A model generated the notes under the pieces. That model was not told the origin of the DNA. It did no database searches and worked only from the letters and a program-made list of their open reading frames with translations. Shown piece by piece: positions 63,523-64,000 of a DNA stretch of 64,000 bases (within the stretch, counting starts at the first letter, position 1; every line of letters begins with the position of its first letter). Source of the DNA: WTFY01 sp965205275 (GTDB lineage Bacteria > Pseudomonadota > Gammaproteobacteria > UBA4575); contig OZ242168.1 of the NCBI GenBank assembly GCA_965205275.1, forward strand, positions 806,001-870,000, given 5' to 3'. The translations under genes and the position numbers were made by a program.

Positions 63523-64000
63523 ATGAGTAAATTATCTCTTGAGTTTGCCACGAGCCAAGATGGAAAGACTTATCTTGAAAAGCAATATGCTGCTTATCCT
63601 TTTCATGTTTGCAGAACTCAATATTATGAAAATGATCCACTGGGAATGGCCAATATATATATCCAATCCGTCTCAGGGGGAATATATGAGAACGAAAATC
63701 TTGCAACAAATGTTGTAGCTAATTCAAACTCATATAGCCATGTTACTACACAGGCTTCAACAATCGTGCATGGAATGCCTAATGGCAAGGCATATCAATC
63801 AGTTGATATTAATGCCACTAACAATTCATACACTGAATATATATCTGACCCGTTAATACTGTTTCCAGAATCAAAATTAAGTTCAAGAATGAATGTGTTC
63901 GCAGATGATACGAGTACTGTAGTTATTGCAGATTCTTTTTTACTACATTCTCCAAAAAGTGACGAACATGTTTTTAAACAACTAAATAGTTCTTTACAGG
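63523..64000 (+). CDS. ureD: Urease accessory protein UreD (UreH), partial
   Basis: The plus strand is open from an ATG at 63523 to the window end (159 codons). QYAAYPFHVCRTQYYEN, IQSVSGGIYENENLA, SHVTTQASTIVHGM and YISDPLILFPESKLSS match the UreD/UreH pattern. It starts 19 bases after ureG. The C-terminal part lies outside the window. This gene is strikingly A+T-rich. Confidence 0.88.
   Translation, partial: MSKLSLEFATSQDGKTYLEKQYAAYPFHVCRTQYYENDPLGMANIYIQSVSGGIYENENLATNVVANSNSYSHVTTQASTIVHGMPNGKAYQSVDINATNNSYTEYISDPLILFPESKLSSRMNVFADDTSTVVIADSFLLHSPKSDEHVFKQLNSSLQ

Noticed and set aside
1..64000. tRNA, rRNA, CRISPR array or insertion sequence
   Set aside because: I looked in all intergenic stretches and saw no cloverleaf, repeat-spacer pattern or transposase.

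Overview
The window reads as a chromosomal segment of a gammaproteobacterium with full lipopolysaccharide, lipoprotein-export, fatty-acid and TCA machinery. Supporting signs are the nudJ-mnmA-hflD...purB neighbourhood, the fabD-fabG-acpP-fabF-pabC-mltG-tmk-holB run, the lolC-lolD-msbA-lpxK-kdsB run, sucA-sucB-lpd, and clpS-clpA beside infA. I cannot name genus or order from sequence alone. No rRNA, tRNA, CRISPR array or intact insertion sequence was recognised.

Layout. 0-5 kb: a truncated TonB-dependent receptor, a small PGPGW-type membrane protein, a HIT hydrolase, a PPK2-type polyphosphate kinase, an AI-2E-family permease and cyclopropane fatty acid synthase. 5.3-6.7 kb: an alanine-zipper lipoprotein (Lpp/OprI-like), a clear terminator and a convergent L,D-transpeptidase, a plausible substrate-enzyme pair for tethering the outer membrane to peptidoglycan. 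6.8-12.7 kb: bioA, a divergent class V PLP enzyme, and a thiolase plus multifunctional beta-oxidation protein. 12.7-15 kb: a small RRM protein behind a long non-coding stretch, a secreted protein with a possible C1q/TNF-like fold, and a lipoprotein with a possible Cys-His-Asp triad. 15-20.7 kb: the 2-oxoglutarate dehydrogenase complex. 20.8-28 kb: a tightly packed fatty-acid/folate/DNA-replication operon with ATGA overlaps. 28-39 kb: infA, clpA/clpS, nudJ, mnmA, hflD, acnA, fumC, purB. 39-49.2 kb: ten same-strand genes joining lipoprotein release, lipid A export, Kdo activation and a Gld-like ABC exporter with its DUF4340 partner.

From about 49.3 kb the character changes. Gene density drops, there is a decayed transglutaminase remnant, an SDR and two outer-membrane barrels (one FadL-like). 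A nitrogen island follows: glxBCD/mgsABC-like genes, a GlnT/GmaS-type glutamine synthetase, then a urease cluster in the order ureE-ureF-ureAB(fused)-ureC-ureG-ureD, running off the right edge. This part is visibly more A+T-rich than the rest, most strongly in the urease genes, which suggests horizontal acquisition. A near-consensus promoter with a perfect 18-bp palindrome over its -10 element precedes the glx genes and is the clearest regulatory signal in the window.

Functionally, the island would release ammonia from urea and feed it, or an amine, through a GlnT/Glx route parallel to ordinary GS-GOGAT. That link is inference from adjacency. The best candidates for something under-described are the glx-glnT-urease island with its fused UreAB and unusual UreC active-site flank, the lipoprotein/L,D-transpeptidase pair, the Gld-like exporter behind the lipid A genes, and the two small envelope proteins at 13.7-15 kb.
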